From NCBI GenBank assembly GCA_964615765.1, contig CAZTQN010000059.1:1-14828 (forward strand): DNA of 14,828 bases. Reading direction: 5' to 3'. The first letter of the stretch is position 1; the number at the start of each line of letters is the position of its first letter. The stretch comes from CAZTQN01 sp964615765 (GTDB taxonomy: Bacteria; Planctomycetota; Phycisphaerae; Phycisphaerales; UBA1924). Shown piece after piece: positions 14,774 through 14,828 of this stretch. A program made the position numbers and the translations under genes. The notes under the pieces are model-generated. The model saw nothing but the letters and a program-made list of their open reading frames with translations, did not search any database and was not told where the DNA came from.

Positions 14774-14828
<55 letters not shown>

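Overview
The window is very GC-rich, with C or G at most third codon positions. It looks like a planctomycete of the Phycisphaerae type. Four things point there: an ECF sigma factor of the kind paired with large Ser/Thr kinases; a secreted protein ending in a PxPGAAA...RRRR sorting tail (a PEP-CTERM variant); a membrane protein ending in a CRRCGYD...CPECG zinc ribbon; and mostly absent Shine-Dalgarno sequences. The lineage is inferred from recalled family features, not from a search. The window ends in a run of 53 C, so it probably reaches the end of a contig.

Layout. 27-3816 (+): ECF sigma factor and, 7 bases later, a membrane-anchored Ser/Thr kinase, a likely signalling pair. 3894-5129 (-): membrane-anchored protein with a heavy-metal-binding Cys motif and a duplicated beta-type region, convergent with the kinase. 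5261-7456 (+): a lipoprotein-type HtrA-like serine protease with four PDZ-like segments, divergent from the metal-binding gene. 7551-8183 (+): an AT-richer Mrr-like nuclease gene, probably acquired. 8303-9661 (+): an exported protein made of two diverged copies of one domain. 11599 down to 9694 (-): a three-gene cluster of envelope proteins (two-helix small protein, membrane-anchored protein of unknown function, zinc-ribbon membrane protein). A perfect 9-bp inverted repeat sits on its first start codon. 11729-12892 (-): a PA0069-type radical SAM protein. 13189-13848 (+): a small exported PEP-CTERM-like protein with the clearest promoter, leader, ribosome site and terminator in the window. 14034-14735 (-): an HNH endonuclease with two homing-endonuclease-associated repeats.

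The most unusual structure is not a gene. Three intergenic places (3799-3899, 12955-13084 and 13941-14027) carry arrays of degenerate 7-base repeats. The unit differs between places (CTCRCCC, GGGAANC, RGTGCCY) but the period is always 7. The first array runs through the stop codons of both convergent genes. The other two bracket the PEP-CTERM-like gene and share a 17-base direct repeat. I see no CRISPR array, transposase, rRNA or tRNA, and no multi-gene defence system. No gene-free stretch exceeds 300 bases; the longest (12893-13188) holds a repeat array, a promoter and a structured leader.
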